Positions 63,294 to 64,000 of a DNA stretch of 64,000 nt are shown here, one piece after another (the first letter of the stretch is position 1; each line of letters begins with the position of its first letter). Below the pieces are notes generated by a model that was not told where the DNA came from, did no database searches, and saw nothing but the letters and a program-made list of their open reading frames with translations. Both the position numbers and the translations under genes were made by a program. Source of the stretch: Neelides folsomi (taxonomy: Eukaryota > Arthropoda > Collembola > Neelipleona > Neelidae). Location of the stretch: contig JAQGBZ010000165.1 in assembly GCA_034687125.1 (NCBI GenBank), forward strand, positions 1 through 64,000, read 5' to 3'.

Positions 63294-64000
63294 GTAATAA
63301 ATTTTAACTTTTTATTATGAATTATAATAATTAATTTATCCTTGTTCTAATATTATGTTCAACTTATATTTAATATCGCTATTTAACTTTAATTTATATA
63401 AATATTAAGTTTTATTATTTATTATAGTATATATATAAATATTGAGATATTTTTTATAGAAATATAGTTTACAGGGTGGGCTATAAGTTGCTTTTTTAAA
63501 CCATTGTTTATTTAAAAATTAAAACGTATTACCCACCCTGTATGTTTATGCTAATTGATAATTAATAATTAATAAGGATTGAGAACACTTTGAGTTAAAG
63601 AATACAATTTAAATTTTCATCTACCTAAAATAATTCAAACTATTAAAGTAATATTCGCCCATAGGTTGCGCTACTATATTGTTCTGTAATGCCCCAATAT
63701 GTAAATTTCTTGAACTGATCGTGATCGCGAGAAAATAATGAATTTATTAAATTGAAATGCCAATGAATATATTTTATATAGGGTTAAATATTAAAATTAA
63801 TTTTTAAACTTTTTTCAAGTGTTTCCAATCTGAAATTCGTCAATCATCCTAATTAGTAATTAGTGTTTGAATGTCTTTAATAGCTCTTTAGTTTTTAACC
63901 CAAGTTCAATATATTGTAATTAATGTGTTTTCATGATATATTTATCAAGTGACATAAATGAGTAATGACTAACATAAAGATATAGCTTTAGTATAATGCA
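63294..64000 (+). other. intron of the second M13 gene (continues past the window)
   Basis: AT-rich; it holds one palindromic miniature element at 63472-63540. No exon continuing the membrane segment was recognised before the window ends. Confidence 0.5.
63472..63540. mobile_element. palindromic miniature element (MITE), 69 bp
   Basis: CAGGGTGGGCTATAAGTTGC at the left and CAGGGTGGGTAATACGTTTT read inward from the right, with TA on each side. The right arm is the most diverged of the set, suggesting an older copy. Confidence 0.8.

Overview
The window is strongly AT-rich animal genomic DNA. Its genes have many small exons, GT-AG introns (one GC-AG), long non-coding spacers and Tc1/mariner- and PIF/Harbinger-type DNA transposon debris. 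Gene content and intron style suggest an arthropod, probably a hexapod; a springtail or other non-model lineage is possible, but the sequence alone does not settle this. I saw no bacterial features, rRNA, tRNA, CRISPR array, or retroviral or LTR element.

Layout. 1-73 is the right end of a mariner-like element whose remainder lies outside the window. 74-19100 holds no recognisable host gene. It contains a nested hairpin region (3209-3470), a PIF/Harbinger remnant (about 3449-4155), an unidentified two-exon reading frame on the minus strand (4680-5055), minisatellites and a few GC-richer patches. 19101-19671 is an internally deleted mariner-like element with TA flanks. 22787-23909 (minus) is a complete four-exon gene for RNA polymerase II subunit RPB4 (141 aa). 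32256-59333 (plus) is a complete 17-exon M13 (neprilysin/ECE family) membrane zinc metallopeptidase of 774 aa. Every exon junction was checked for phase. Its first coding intron is 16.4 kb. At 63107 a second M13 gene starts in the same orientation and runs off the window; it is a tandem paralogue with an intron at the same place and phase, but only 79 nt long.

Repeats. Five palindromic TA-flanked miniature elements of about 69-77 bp share the terminal skeleton of the mariner-like element. Two lie in introns of the M13 gene and one in an intron of the second M13 gene. A sixth, about 30 bp long, looks like a collapsed copy. A 460-bp element at 40304-40763 has 19-20-bp terminal inverted repeats, an ATT target duplication and two internal blocks with matching ends. 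Several perfect hairpins (27-bp, 19-bp and 14-bp stems) lie outside the recognised elements.

How the genes relate. RPB4 is a housekeeping transcription subunit with no functional link to the peptidases. The two M13 genes form the start of a probable tandem cluster of cell-surface peptidases that would degrade or process small extracellular peptides. No clearly novel biological system was found. The most informative points are the M13 pair and its contrasting introns, the GC-AG intron inside a conserved glycosylation motif, and the co-varying palindromic miniature elements.
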